64,000 bases of DNA from Actinomadura spongiicola (GTDB lineage Bacteria > Actinomycetota > Actinomycetes > Streptosporangiales > Streptosporangiaceae), in assembly GCF_003432485.1 (NCBI RefSeq), contig NZ_QVNQ01000011.1, positions 124,001 to 188,000 on the forward strand, given 5' to 3'. Position 1 is the first letter of the stretch, and each line of letters opens with the position of its first letter. The notes beneath the pieces are model-generated. The model saw only the letters and a list, made by a program, of their open reading frames with translations. It did not search any database and was not told the DNA's origin. The translations under genes were made by a program, and so were the position numbers. Below are positions 41,452 through 49,833 of the stretch, piece after piece.

Positions 41452-42243
41452 TCAGCGGCTGGTGCGGGCCAGCGCGGCGGCGAACTCGGCGATGGCCTGG
41501 TTGAACAGGTCGGGTTGTTCGACGGCGCACAGGTGCCCGGCGCGCGGGATGACGAGCAGTTCCGCGTTCGGTATCGCCTCGGACATGGCGCGGGCCTCCT
41601 CCTCGGTGGCCAGGGCGTCCTCGTCCCCGATCATGACGAGCGCGGGCACGCCGAGGCCGCGGAGCGTGTCGAAGGACTCCGGTCGGTCCGCCATGGCCCG
41701 CTGCGCCCACGCGGCGGCGTGCGGCGGCGTCGCCTGGACGAGACCGCGGACGCGCCCGTAGACGAGGGCGCGCTGCCGGTAGGTGGTCGGCCCGACGAGG
41801 TTCGGCAGCACCTCCTCCACGAGGACCTGCGTGCCGCCGTCGCCGTCGAGGCGGCTCGCCTGCCGTAACCGGTTCTCCCGGACGGTCGCGCTGTCGGCGG
41901 CGGCGCGGGTGGCGGCCAGCACGAGCCCGAGGACGAGGTCGGGGTGGCGCCTGCACAGCGCCATCGCCACGTAGCCGCCCATGGACAGGCCGCCCACGAC
42001 GGCCCGTCCGAGACCGAGGCGCCGGAACAGTCGGGCGACGTCGTCGGCCATCGCGTCGATCGAGGGGTCGTCGTCGCCGAGCACGGAACCGCCGAAGCCG
42101 CGCAGGTCGGGGGTGACGACGCGGAAGCGCGGGGCCAGGCCCTCCCGTTGGGCCAGCCACATCGCCGAGGACAGCGGGAACGCGTGCAGCAGAACGAGCG
42201 GCGTGCCGGAACCGACATCCCTGGCGTACAGCTGCACGGTCAT
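41452..42243 (-). CDS. Alpha/beta hydrolase
   Basis: The 263-residue protein has the hydrolase nucleophile elbow GGLSMGGYVAMAL, the oxyanion region LLHAFPLSSAMW, an acid in VMIGDEDALA and the histidine in PRAGHLCAVEQPDLFNQA. It is cytoplasmic, with no signal peptide. The sequence is close to 3-oxoadipate enol-lactonase-like hydrolases, but no aromatic catabolism genes are nearby. Substrate unknown. It converges on the AI-2E gene. Confidence 0.85.
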   Translation of the reverse strand: MTVQLYARDVGSGTPLVLLHAFPLSSAMWLAQREGLAPRFRVVTPDLRGFGGSVLGDDDPSIDAMADDVARLFRRLGLGRAVVGGLSMGGYVAMALCRRHPDLVLGLVLAATRAAADSATVRENRLRQASRLDGDGGTQVLVEEVLPNLVGPTTYRQRALVYGRVRGLVQATPPHAAAWAQRAMADRPESFDTLRGLGVPALVMIGDEDALATEEEARAMSEAIPNAELLVIPRAGHLCAVEQPDLFNQAIAEFAAALARTSR

Positions 42244-42370
42244 AGGCGGTCCTCCCGGAGGGTGTCACCGAAGGGCCGCCGGTGGCGCGGCGGCTCGCCC
42301 TTCGTCTACCCGCTCTCGGGTCGGGACCGACGGGAGTGGCCGTGACCGGCCGTCTCGAAGCTCCCCGTTG

Positions 42371-43093
42371 CTATCCGCCCGTTTCATCCCATTCGGTGGG
42401 GAGGGGGGCGGCGTTCGGGGCGACCCGCTTCACGATCTCGTTCAGGACGATCCGCACATACGGCTCCCCGACCCACAGATGCTTGGCGTTGTCGACCGCG
42501 ATCACCTCGGCCTGCGGGACGCGCTTGAACCGTTCCCGGGCCTCCGCCGGGCGCAGGAAGTCGTCGAACTCCGGGACGAGCGCCACGAGGGGCCGTCCGT
42601 CGGCGCCCCAGGCGTCCAGGTCGGCGTCGCCCGCCCGTTTCAGCGGCGGCGACAGCAGGATCGCTCCCTCGACCAGCGGGTCACGTCCCCACCGGAGGGC
42701 CAGCTCGGTGCCGAACGACCAGCCGAGCAGCCACGGCCGCGGCAGGTCGTGGTACTCGGTGTACTCCAGCGCCGCCGCGACGTCGAACCGCTCGGTCTCC
42801 CCCTCGCCGAACTCGCCCTGGCTCGTGCCGCGCGCCGAGGTCGTCCCGCGCGTGTTGAACCGCAGCACGGCGATGTCGGCGAGCGCGGGCAGCCGGTAGG
42901 ACGCCTTGCGCAGCACGTGGCTGTCCATCATGCCCTCGGCCGTGGGCAGCGGATGCAGGCAGACCAGTGTCGCCACCGGCGGCCGTTCGAGCGGCGACGC
43001 CAGCTCGCCGACCAGTTCCAGGCCGTCGGAGGTGTGCAGCGTGATGTCGTCACGCCGCGCCGGCAGCACCGAGGACGCCCTGATCTCCGCCAT
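42371..43093 (-). CDS. Alpha/beta hydrolase (dienelactone hydrolase-like)
   Basis: The 240-residue protein has VCLHPLPTAEGMMDSHVLRK, RFNTRGTTSARGTSQGEF and the elbow LLGWSFGTELAL, with Asp in VPEFDDFLRP and His in VDNAKHLWVGEPYV. It is a CocE/NonD-like or dienelactone-hydrolase-like enzyme, widely conserved in actinobacteria and often annotated simply as alpha/beta hydrolase. GGAG stands eight bases before the ATG at 43093. It follows the zinc-binding protein gene by ten bases in what looks like a 3HCDH-zinc protein-hydrolase operon. Confidence 0.85.
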   Translation of the reverse strand: MAEIRASSVLPARRDDITLHTSDGLELVGELASPLERPPVATLVCLHPLPTAEGMMDSHVLRKASYRLPALADIAVLRFNTRGTTSARGTSQGEFGEGETERFDVAAALEYTEYHDLPRPWLLGWSFGTELALRWGRDPLVEGAILLSPPLKRAGDADLDAWGADGRPLVALVPEFDDFLRPAEARERFKRVPQAEVIAVDNAKHLWVGEPYVRIVLNEIVKRVAPNAAPLPTEWDETGG

Positions 43094-43103
43094 GTGATCT
43101 CCT

Positions 43104-43418
43104 TCAGTAACGCGGTGCGTCGCGTGAGCGCCGGACGCGCGGCGCGCGCCGGGTCCGTGCCTGCCAGCAGGGGCGGTGCCAGTGCCGCCGGTCCTCGCCG
43201 TCCCGGTCGTCGGCCCGCCAGGCGACGACATGCCCGACGCCCGGCGGGATCTCCTGGTCGCATCCGGGGCACCGGTACGCCTTCACCGCCCCGGCCCCGG
43301 ACACCGCCCGGACGATCCATTCCCCGTCCGGCCCCTCCTCGGTCTCCTGAACCCACGGCCCGCCGCCGTTCCCGGCGGCACGGCCGGAGACGGCGCGACG
43401 GTTCTTGCGGGGGCTCAT
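43104..43418 (-). CDS. Small zinc-binding protein (often annotated ATP/GTP-binding)
   Basis: The 104-residue protein has a basic N-terminus MSPRKNRRAVSGRA, a tryptophan/glutamate segment (GPWVQETEEGPDGEWIVRAV) and a zinc site YRCPGCDQEIPPGVGHVVAW followed by HWHRPCW, giving CxxC and HxHxxC. Such proteins are common next to acyl-CoA genes in Streptomyces and carry an old ATP/GTP-binding label with no P-loop to justify it. Start 43418 is 13 bases after the 3HCDH stop. Role unknown. Confidence 0.82.
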   Translation of the reverse strand: MSPRKNRRAVSGRAAGNGGGPWVQETEEGPDGEWIVRAVSGAGAVKAYRCPGCDQEIPPGVGHVVAWRADDRDGEDRRHWHRPCWQARTRRAPRVRRSRDAPRY

Positions 43419-43431
43419 GCTTCGAGGATAT

Positions 43432-45003
43432 TCAGCGCAGCGGGACACCGGCTGTGACGTGTTCCACGAGCAGCGGCGTGGGGGCGAGCGCGGGGTCGCG
43501 GGTCTCGGCGTGCAGGGCGCGCAGCACCTCGACCGCGCGGTCCACGCCGAGCCGGTCGAGTTCGGCGATCGGGCCGATCGGGTAGCCGCAGCCGAGCGTC
43601 ATCGCGTCGTCGATCGCGTCGGCGCCGGCGTATCCGGCGCCGAGCATGGCGGCGGCGTCGTTCAGATACGGGAGGCGCAGCGCGTCCACGATGAACCCGG
43701 CCCGGTCACGGCAGCGGACGACGGTGAGACCGAGGCGCCGGATCACGTCCACGGCCCGGTCGGCGATGTCCGGGGCCGTCGCGACGGTGGCGGCGATCTC
43801 GGCGAGCGGTCCGGCCGGGTCGGGCAGGTGCAGCCCGACGACGTCGGCGGGACGTCCGGTCGCCATCGCCTGCCGGACCACCGACCCGTCCACGGACGTG
43901 ACGGCGAGGACCGCGCCCGGTTTGACCGCCTGGACGGCGGCGGACAGCAGCGCCCGTCCGGCCTCGGCGTCCTCGGCGGCCTCGATGACCAGGTCGCAGT
44001 CGGCGAGCCCGGCGGCGGAGTCGCGGACGGGGCTGCCCGCCCGGTCGCACAGCGCGGCGACCGCGTCGGCGAGCGGGCCGACGCCGACGACACCGACGAT
44101 CGGCGGCGGACCGTCCGCGGGTTCCGCCTCGGTGGCCGGAGAACCGTCGTAGGCGAAGAAGCCGCGCCCGGTCTTGCGGCCGAGCAGCCCGGCGGTGACG
44201 AGCTCGCGGAGCAGCGGCGAGGCGGCGTGGCGGCGGTCGCGGGTCTCGGCGTAGATGGCGTCCAGCACCCCGAGGCAGGTGTCGAGGCCGATCAGGTCCA
44301 TGAGGGTGAACGGGCCCATCGGCAGGCCCGCGCCGACCCTCATCGCGGTGTCGATGTCGTCGCGGGTCGCGTGCCCGGAGTCCAGCAGCGCGACGGCCTG
44401 GTTCAGGTAGCCGAAGAGCAGCCGGTTCGCGACGAACCCGGCGCGGTCCCCGACCGCGACCGGCGTCTTGCCGAGGCCCTTCAGGAGTTCGGCGACGCGG
44501 CACACGGCGTCCGGCTCGGTGAGGACGGTCCCGATCACCTCGACCAGTCTCATCACGGGCGCGGGGTTGAAGAAGTGCACCCCGACGACCTTGGCGGGAC
44601 GGCTCGTCCCGGCCGCGATGCCGGTGACCGACAACGAGGACGTGTTCGTGGCGAGGACGGCGTCGTCGCCGCACACCCGGTCGAGCTCGGCGAACACCGC
44701 GCGTTTCAGGTCGAGCCGCTCCGGGACGGCCTCGACGACGAGGTCGCAGGCGGACAGGTCGGTGAAGTCGACGGAGAACGCGATCCGGTCGAGGATGGCG
44801 CGCTGTTCCTCCTCGGTGAGCCTGCCGCGTTCGACGGCCCGTCCGGTCGAGCGTCTCAGGTGCCCGCGCCCGCGTTCCAGCGCCTCCTCGTCCACCTCGA
44901 CACCGACGACGGCGAGGCCACCGCGCGCCAGCACCTCGGCGATGCCGGCGCCCATGGTGCCCAGTCCGACGACCCCGACTTTGCTGAACGAACGACCAGT
45001 CAT
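43432..45003 (-). CDS. 3-hydroxyacyl-CoA dehydrogenase, tandem two-module form
   Basis: The 523-residue protein begins with a complete 3HCDH module (GVVGLGTMGAGIAEVLARGG, NTSSLSVTGIA, VVGVHFFNPAPVMRLVEVIG, GDRAGFVANRLLFGYLNQAV). A second, reduced module follows from about residue 320 (IVGVVGVGPLADAVAALCDR, then GLHLPDPAGPLAEIA and RAGFIVDALRLPYLNDAAA). The first has intact NAD and catalytic motifs. In the second the dinucleotide loop is altered and FFNP has become HLPDP, so it is probably structural. It oxidises 3-hydroxyacyl-CoA in beta-oxidation. Confidence 0.92.
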   Translation of the reverse strand: MTGRSFSKVGVVGLGTMGAGIAEVLARGGLAVVGVEVDEEALERGRGHLRRSTGRAVERGRLTEEEQRAILDRIAFSVDFTDLSACDLVVEAVPERLDLKRAVFAELDRVCGDDAVLATNTSSLSVTGIAAGTSRPAKVVGVHFFNPAPVMRLVEVIGTVLTEPDAVCRVAELLKGLGKTPVAVGDRAGFVANRLLFGYLNQAVALLDSGHATRDDIDTAMRVGAGLPMGPFTLMDLIGLDTCLGVLDAIYAETRDRRHAASPLLRELVTAGLLGRKTGRGFFAYDGSPATEAEPADGPPPIVGVVGVGPLADAVAALCDRAGSPVRDSAAGLADCDLVIEAAEDAEAGRALLSAAVQAVKPGAVLAVTSVDGSVVRQAMATGRPADVVGLHLPDPAGPLAEIAATVATAPDIADRAVDVIRRLGLTVVRCRDRAGFIVDALRLPYLNDAAAMLGAGYAGADAIDDAMTLGCGYPIGPIAELDRLGVDRAVEVLRALHAETRDPALAPTPLLVEHVTAGVPLR

Positions 45004-45058
45004 GAACGGCAGTCTCGCAGAGCGCGCACGGCCGCACGATGCCGGGTACGACGGGGAT

Positions 45059-46045
45059 GTGCGCCTCGGAGTCTTCCTTCTCGCCGCCCGATTCCCCGAC
45101 CAGGACGACGCCTCCGCTTTGACCCGCACCGTCGAGGCGGCCGTCGCCGCCGAACGGGCCGGGTTCGACGACGTGTGGCTCGCCGAACACCACTTCATGT
45201 CGTACGGGGTCGTCCCGTCGGCGACGGTCCTGGCCGGGCATCTGCTGGCCGTCACCGGCCGGATCGAGGTGGGGACGGCGGTCAGCGTGCTGTCCACCCA
45301 GCATCCGGTGGCGCTCGCCGAACAGGCGGCGATGCTGTCCCTGCTCTCAGGCGGCCGTTTCCGGCTGGGGGTCGGACGCGGCGGACCGTGGCGCGACCTT
45401 GAGGTCTTCGGCACCGGCCTCGACCGCTACGAGCACGGTTTCGCCGAGTCCCTCGACCTTCTTCTGGCGTGGCTGCGTTCCGACCGGGTCGGGTGGTCGG
45501 GGGAACGGTTCCGGTTCCGTGAGGTTCCGGTGGTGCCGCGTGCCGCCGTCCCGCCGCCGGTGGCCGTCGCGTGCACGTCCCCGGCCACGGAGGCGCTGGC
45601 CGCCGCGCGGGGGCTGCCGATGTTGCTGGGGATGCATGTCGGCCCGGACGAGAAGGCCGCCGCCGTCGCCCGCCACGGCATACACTCCGCCCCCCACATC
45701 TCCACCCATGTCGCACAGGTCGCCGACACCCGGGAGCAGGCCGTCGCGACCCTCATGACCGGGATGCCGCGCTGGCTCGGCCCCGGGTTGGAGGGGTACG
45801 TCGCCGTCGACGATCGTCCGCGGCCGTCCCCCGACCCGGTCGGCTACACGCGACGCATGTGCGATCTGCACCCCGTCGGTTCGCCGGACGACTGCGTCGA
45901 GTCGCTCGTCACCACCGTCGAACGGACCGGCATCCGGCATCTGATCATGCTGGTGGAGGCCGCCGGGTCCCGTTCGGCCACGCTGGAGAACATCGCGCGG
46001 CTGGGCGCGGACGTCCTGCCGAAGGTCCGCGCCGCCACGAGCTGA
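45059..46045 (+). CDS. LLM-class flavin-dependent oxidoreductase
   Basis: The 328-residue protein is a luciferase-like monooxygenase-type barrel: GVFLLAARFPDQDD, DDVWLAEHHFMSYGVVPSAT, VGTAVSVLSTQHPVALAEQA and LLSGGRFRLGVGRGGPW. It probably uses FMN or F420. Substrate is unknown. The GTG at 45059 begins the conserved part, but an ATG at 45002 is in frame and overlaps the divergent dehydrogenase start codon, so the two share a very short promoter region. Confidence 0.88.
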   Translation: MRLGVFLLAARFPDQDDASALTRTVEAAVAAERAGFDDVWLAEHHFMSYGVVPSATVLAGHLLAVTGRIEVGTAVSVLSTQHPVALAEQAAMLSLLSGGRFRLGVGRGGPWRDLEVFGTGLDRYEHGFAESLDLLLAWLRSDRVGWSGERFRFREVPVVPRAAVPPPVAVACTSPATEALAAARGLPMLLGMHVGPDEKAAAVARHGIHSAPHISTHVAQVADTREQAVATLMTGMPRWLGPGLEGYVAVDDRPRPSPDPVGYTRRMCDLHPVGSPDDCVESLVTTVERTGIRHLIMLVEAAGSRSATLENIARLGADVLPKVRAATS

Positions 46046-46087
46046 GGCGCGGCGCGCCGCCGAGAGTTGAGGCGCGCCGCGCCGGGT

Positions 46088-46474
46088 TCAGCAGTCGCGC
46101 AGTTCGGGCGACTGGTTGAGGATCTGTTCGCGGGGCGTCACGAACGTCCGGTAGGCGCCGGAGTCGCCGCTCGGGAACACGGCGACGCGATGGCAGTTCT
46201 GGAACGCCAGCTTGACGCCGAAGTAGCGCTCCAGCGTCCCGCGCATGGAATCGCTGGCGAGCACCCTCAGCAGCTGGCCGCGGGCCTGCTCGTCGGGCGG
46301 CGGTTCCACGTTGTCGGCGAAGTCGCCGCCGTCGACCTGGAGCCGCGCCACCAGACCGCTGATCATTTCCCAGGCGTAGGGCAGGGACGTCTTGATGCAC
46401 TCGACGAACGCCGCGTCGTCGACCTCGCCCTGCTGCGCCCTCTCCAGGAGTTCCGGGGTCACGTCAAGAGACAT
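46088..46474 (-). CDS. SCO5389-family conserved protein
   Basis: The 128-residue protein (MSLDVTPELLERAQQGEVDD at the start, TSLPYAWEMISGLVARLQVD, PPPDEQARGQLLRVLASDSM, AFQNCHRVAVFPSGD and ILNQSPELRDC at the end) is the well-conserved actinobacterial SCO5389-type protein that lies beside nucS in Streptomyces. Two conserved cysteines are present. Function unknown. It has no signal or membrane segment. A weak promoter region lies upstream towards 46600. Confidence 0.85.
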   Translation of the reverse strand: MSLDVTPELLERAQQGEVDDAAFVECIKTSLPYAWEMISGLVARLQVDGGDFADNVEPPPDEQARGQLLRVLASDSMRGTLERYFGVKLAFQNCHRVAVFPSGDSGAYRTFVTPREQILNQSPELRDC

Positions 46475-46606
46475 GCGGGGGTCCTTTCGCAGTCGTCGGA
46501 TCCGCTCTCGACGCTAGATCAGGGTCCCCGCCGAATTCCAGGCTTGACAAAGATTTTCATTCCGCTACGCGAGGCTCCCCGGCGGCCCCCGCGCGCCGGG
46601 ACGCGG

Positions 46607-46795
46607 TCAGCGCGCGGGCGCGGCCCCCTGCCGGGACGTCCGCCGCTTGATCGGCCTGGCGACCCGCTCGGCCCGCTCGGCCCAGTAGTCGCGGGCCCGC
46701 CGCGCCAACCGCCCGGCCCGGATCGCGTCCGCCTCGGCCCGCATCTCTCGCTCCCGCTCCCGTATGACCGACCGCATGATGTCGTGGTGGTACAA
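46607..46795 (-). CDS. Small basic helical protein, 62 residues, TTG start
   Basis: The frame starts at TTG 46795, supported by GGGGAGG four bases upstream. An internal ATG at 46777 has no ribosome binding site. The product (first residues MYHHDIMRSVIREREREMRA, then RAGRLARRARDYWAERAERV and a basic tail) is a charged amphipathic helix. Its leader (46796-46909) is strikingly similar to that of the 36-residue gene at 53879, and the two proteins share a D-hydrophobic-...-VI-...-R-x-EA-...-R pattern, so they look like diverged paralogues. Function unknown. Confidence 0.7.
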   Translation of the reverse strand: MYHHDIMRSVIREREREMRAEADAIRAGRLARRARDYWAERAERVARPIKRRTSRQGAAPAR

Positions 46796-46846
46796 GACGC
46801 CTCCCCGTCTCCCGGGCCGAACGGCACGACCCGGCAGTTAAGAGAC

Positions 46847-46909
46847 TCGTCCTAAGGCCACCTCCCCCACATCGGCAGGACGCCTTAGATCCCGCATCCG
46901 CACGTCTTA
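46847..46909 (-). promoter_or_regulatory. Leader module of the 62-residue gene (copy 1)
   Basis: Reading on the minus strand: TAAGACG, 22 bases on TAAGGCGTC, a shared CCGATGTG, and exactly 31 bases on CTTAGGACGA, which ends 51 bases before the start codon. The same elements in the same order and nearly the same spacing occur at 53764-53828. Confidence 0.65.
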
Positions 46910-46924
46910 GCCGACGCCCCCCAC

Positions 46925-46930
46925 TAGGGT
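46925..46930 (+). promoter_or_regulatory. -10 box (TAGGGT) before nucS
   Basis: TAGGGT ends eight bases before the nucS GTG at 46939 with no ribosome binding site between, as for a leaderless message. Confidence 0.5.
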
Positions 46931-46938
46931 TGGTCGGC

Positions 46939-47619
46939 GTGCGTCTCGTTATCGCCCGCTGCAGCGTCGACTACGCCGGCAAGCTCACCGCCCACCTGCC
47001 GATGGCACCCCGCCTGATCCTGATCAAGGCGGACGGAAGCGTCAGCATCCACGCCGACGACCGCGCCTACAAGCCCCTCAACTGGATGAACCCGCCCTGT
47101 TCGCTGCGCGAGGAGCCCCATGAGGAGAACGGCGCCGTCGCCCGCTGGACGGTCACCCACGGCAAGTCGGGCGAGCGGCTGATCCTCACCATCGAGGAGA
47201 TCCTGCACGACACCCGCCACGAACTCGGCCTCGACCCGGGCCTGCAGAAGGACGGTGTGGAGGCGCACCTCCAGGAGCTGCTCGCCGAGCACATCACCAC
47301 CCTCGGGGACGGCTGGACGCTGATCCGCCGCGAGTTCCCGACCGCGATCGGCCCCGTGGACATCCTCTGCCGGGACGCCGACAGCGCCACCGTCGCCATC
47401 GAGATCAAACGCCGTGGCGAGATCGACGGCGTGGAACAACTCACCCGCTACCTGGAACTCCTCAACCGGGACCCGCACCTCGCCCCCGTCCGAGGCGTCT
47501 TCGCCGCCCAGGAGATCAGACCGCAGGCCCGCGTCCTCGCCGCCGACCGCGGCATCGACTGCGTCACCCTCGACTACGACGCCCTCCGCGGCATCGAACA
47601 CGAGGGCACCCTCTTCTGA
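46939..47619 (+). CDS. nucS: Mismatch-specific endonuclease NucS
   Basis: NucS (EndoMS) cuts both strands at mispaired bases and carries out non-canonical mismatch repair in actinobacteria, which lack MutS/MutL. The 226-residue protein has MRLVIARCSVDYAGKLTAHL, RLILIKADGSVSIHADDRAY and the nuclease core PVDILCRDADSATVAIEIKRR with GEIDGVEQLTRYLELL. It ends GIEHEGTLF, which includes a beta-clamp-binding-like tail. The codons for that tail are duplicated 1.6 kb downstream, beyond the kinase gene. Confidence 0.96.
   Translation: MRLVIARCSVDYAGKLTAHLPMAPRLILIKADGSVSIHADDRAYKPLNWMNPPCSLREEPHEENGAVARWTVTHGKSGERLILTIEEILHDTRHELGLDPGLQKDGVEAHLQELLAEHITTLGDGWTLIRREFPTAIGPVDILCRDADSATVAIEIKRRGEIDGVEQLTRYLELLNRDPHLAPVRGVFAAQEIRPQARVLAADRGIDCVTLDYDALRGIEHEGTLF
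47591..47619 (+). repeat. Direct repeat, left copy (nucS 3' end)
   Basis: These 29 bases code the last residues and stop of nucS. They recur at 49233-49261 with a single change, a synonymous C to T in the His codon of EHEGTLF. Confidence 0.9.
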
Positions 47620-47828
47620 CGGCCTTTTCGATCAAGAGATCGGACCGATCGGAAGCGGTTTCCTGGTCATTACCCCCGAACCATTTCCCGGATTTCGAGA
47701 AGGCCGCTGAACGTGAGCCTTCTTCGGGAATGTTCGCCACAGTGAACTTTTGCACACCGTGAACCGCCCAACGCCCTCAAGAGTCCTACGAAGTGGCGGG
47801 GACGGCGGCGGCGCGGGGGGAGGCGATC
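47620..47828. other. Non-coding leader of the kinase segment
   Basis: These 209 bases between nucS and the kinase start are noticeably richer in A and T than the surroundings (for example near 47630-47760). No gene was seen. They should contain the kinase promoter and belong to the segment between the direct repeats. Confidence 0.5.
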
Positions 47829-49232
47829 ATGGGCCCTGGGGTGAAGATCAATGGTCGATACCAGCTGGAAGATCGGATCGGGCGGGGCGGCGTAGGCGAG
47901 GTCTGGCGCGCGAAGGACCTGCGTCTGCACCGCCAGGTCGCCATCAAGATCCTGCTGTCGCGGATGCGACCGAACCACCAGGCGATCGCCCGGCTCAAGC
48001 ACGAAGCCGAGATCCAGGCCGCGGCCGCGGGCAAGCATCCCGGAATCGCCGCCATTCACGATATCGGCGAGTTCGATGGACAAATGTTCGTCGTGATGGA
48101 ATATCTCGAAGGCCGAGACCTGAAAAAGGTACTCGATGACGCCCCGAACGGATTACCCGTCGATCAGGCGTTGTCCATGGCGATACAGATCGCGCAGGCT
48201 CTGGCCGCCGCCCATGCAAGCGACATCGTCCATCGTGATATCAAGCCCGCCAATCTGATGCTGCTCCCCGACGAACGGGTGAAGATCCTCGATTTCGGGA
48301 TCGCGCGATTCGCCCAGGCCACCTCGGGGCTCACCAGCGAAGGGCACGTGGTCGGCACCCCGGCGTACATGGCTCCCGAACAATGGTCGGCGCAGCCGGT
48401 CGATGAGCGAGCCGACCTCTACTCGTTCGGCTGCGTCCTGTACGCCTTGCTCACGGGCCGTCCTCCGTTCGCTCCCGACCAGGCCCCCGGCGTTCTCGGC
48501 GTCCAACACAGGGAGAGCTCACCGCGAAGCCCCGGCTCGCTCCGTTCCGGCATTCCCCCGGCGCTCGACGACCTGGTGACGCGGTTGCTCGCCAAGTCTC
48601 CCCACGACCGTCCGAGAAACGCCGAAGCGGTCGGCGAGGAACTCTCCGCGATCCGCGGCGGCGACGGAACACCGCCCGCGCCACGGCGACGAGTCGGATG
48701 CGCCGTTCAGTTCGCCGTCGGCACGCTCGCCATGCTGATGTTCGCCGGCGGTCTCGCCGCGATGCTCGACACTGACGACGCCCCCCGACCCACCTCCCGG
48801 AGCCTTCCGAGCCCTCCGTTCACGCCGATAACACCCCCAACGGCGGGAAGCCCCGGAACTCTCATTCCAGGCGATGGGACGGCGTTCCCGCCGGACGGGG
48901 ACGTCACCATCCCCGATGGAACGACGGTGACCGCGAACCAGGTCTTCAAGAAGACATGGAAGATCCAGAACAGTGGATCGGTTCCCTGGCGAGGTCGTTT
49001 CCTCACCCGGCAGGGACCCGCCGAGGGCCCCGGGTTATGCGCCTCGGTTCCTCAGGTTCGAGTGCCGGACACCGCGCCCGGGAAGTTCGCGCTGATCTCC
49101 GTCACGTTCACGGCGCCCGACCTCCCCGGGTCGTGTCGCGTCGACTGGAAGCTGACCGACGCGAAGGGCCGCCCCTACTTCCCGAACCACGAGGGCGTCT
49201 ACGTGCTGGTTCGTGTCGCCGAAGCACCGTGA
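47829..49232 (+). CDS. Membrane Ser/Thr protein kinase with extracellular NBR1-type Ig-like domain
   Basis: The 467-residue protein has an intact Hanks kinase domain: glycine loop GRGGVGEVW, Lys40 in VAIKIL, HRDIKPANLM (Asp137), DFG at 155-157, and GTPAYMAPEQW. A membrane helix follows (about 289-313), then a Pro/Thr linker and a C-terminal NBR1-Ig-like domain (about 350-465: TWKIQNSGSVPWRGRFL, VTFTAPDLPGSCRVDWKLTD) that should face outward. PASTA repeats are absent. It contains two TTA leucine codons (109 and 403) and has lower GC than its neighbours. ATG 47829 follows GGGAGG. Its stop codon abuts the right direct repeat. Confidence 0.9.
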   Translation: MGPGVKINGRYQLEDRIGRGGVGEVWRAKDLRLHRQVAIKILLSRMRPNHQAIARLKHEAEIQAAAAGKHPGIAAIHDIGEFDGQMFVVMEYLEGRDLKKVLDDAPNGLPVDQALSMAIQIAQALAAAHASDIVHRDIKPANLMLLPDERVKILDFGIARFAQATSGLTSEGHVVGTPAYMAPEQWSAQPVDERADLYSFGCVLYALLTGRPPFAPDQAPGVLGVQHRESSPRSPGSLRSGIPPALDDLVTRLLAKSPHDRPRNAEAVGEELSAIRGGDGTPPAPRRRVGCAVQFAVGTLAMLMFAGGLAAMLDTDDAPRPTSRSLPSPPFTPITPPTAGSPGTLIPGDGTAFPPDGDVTIPDGTTVTANQVFKKTWKIQNSGSVPWRGRFLTRQGPAEGPGLCASVPQVRVPDTAPGKFALISVTFTAPDLPGSCRVDWKLTDAKGRPYFPNHEGVYVLVRVAEAP

Positions 49233-49261
49233 GCATCGAACATGAGGGCACCCTCTTCTGA
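49233..49261 (+). repeat. Direct repeat, right copy of the nucS 3' end
   Basis: It is identical to 47591-47619 except for one base and lies directly after the kinase stop codon. Together the repeats bracket 1,613 bases with the kinase gene. Confidence 0.9.
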
Positions 49262-49302
49262 GGCCGCACGCGGGGCGCCGGTGAGGCGGCATCATTACGG
49301 GC

Positions 49303-49710
49303 ATGACGTTTCAAGCCAGCGGCACCTTCGACATCGACGCCTGGGACGCGGAGAAGCCGTACGAGGAGCAGGGCGGCACCAAGCTGACCCGGATCCACGT
49401 CGGCAAGACCTTTCACGGCGACCTGGTCGGGACGAGCAGCACCGAACTGATCACCGTGGAGACCGCCGCCGGGCCCGTCGCCTATGTGGGCGTCGAGCAT
49501 CTCCAGGGGATCCTGCATGGGCGCGAGGGCACGTTCGTCCTCCAGCACAGCGCGGGCAGCGAGGACGGCACGCCCGACACGCAGTGGCTGCGATGGTTGA
49601 TCGTCCCCACGTCCGGCACCGGCGAGCTGGCGGGCATCCGCGGGGTCGGTCAGATCACCGTCGGCGAGGACGGTGGCCACTCCTGGGCGCTGGAGTACAC
49701 CCTCGACTAG
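49303..49710 (+). CDS. DUF3224 domain protein
   Basis: The 135-residue protein has the DUF3224 pattern: SGTFDIDAWDAEKPYEEQGG, ELITVETAAGPVAYVGVEHL, LQGILHGREGTFVLQHSAG and GQITVGEDGGHSWALEYTLD. These are single-domain beta-barrel proteins of unknown role, often annotated as allene-oxide-cyclase-barrel-like. Without the kinase segment this gene would directly follow nucS. Confidence 0.9.
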   Translation: MTFQASGTFDIDAWDAEKPYEEQGGTKLTRIHVGKTFHGDLVGTSSTELITVETAAGPVAYVGVEHLQGILHGREGTFVLQHSAGSEDGTPDTQWLRWLIVPTSGTGELAGIRGVGQITVGEDGGHSWALEYTLD

Positions 49711-49833
49711 GGACGGGACGGCGCCGCACGCCCGGTAATGTTCACCTATGCCCCCGGCCCCCACCGACGCGACGACGGTCGACTTAGACGGGACGCCCGG
49801 GGAACGGCGGTGTGGCGAGAGGGGCCGGGAGCA

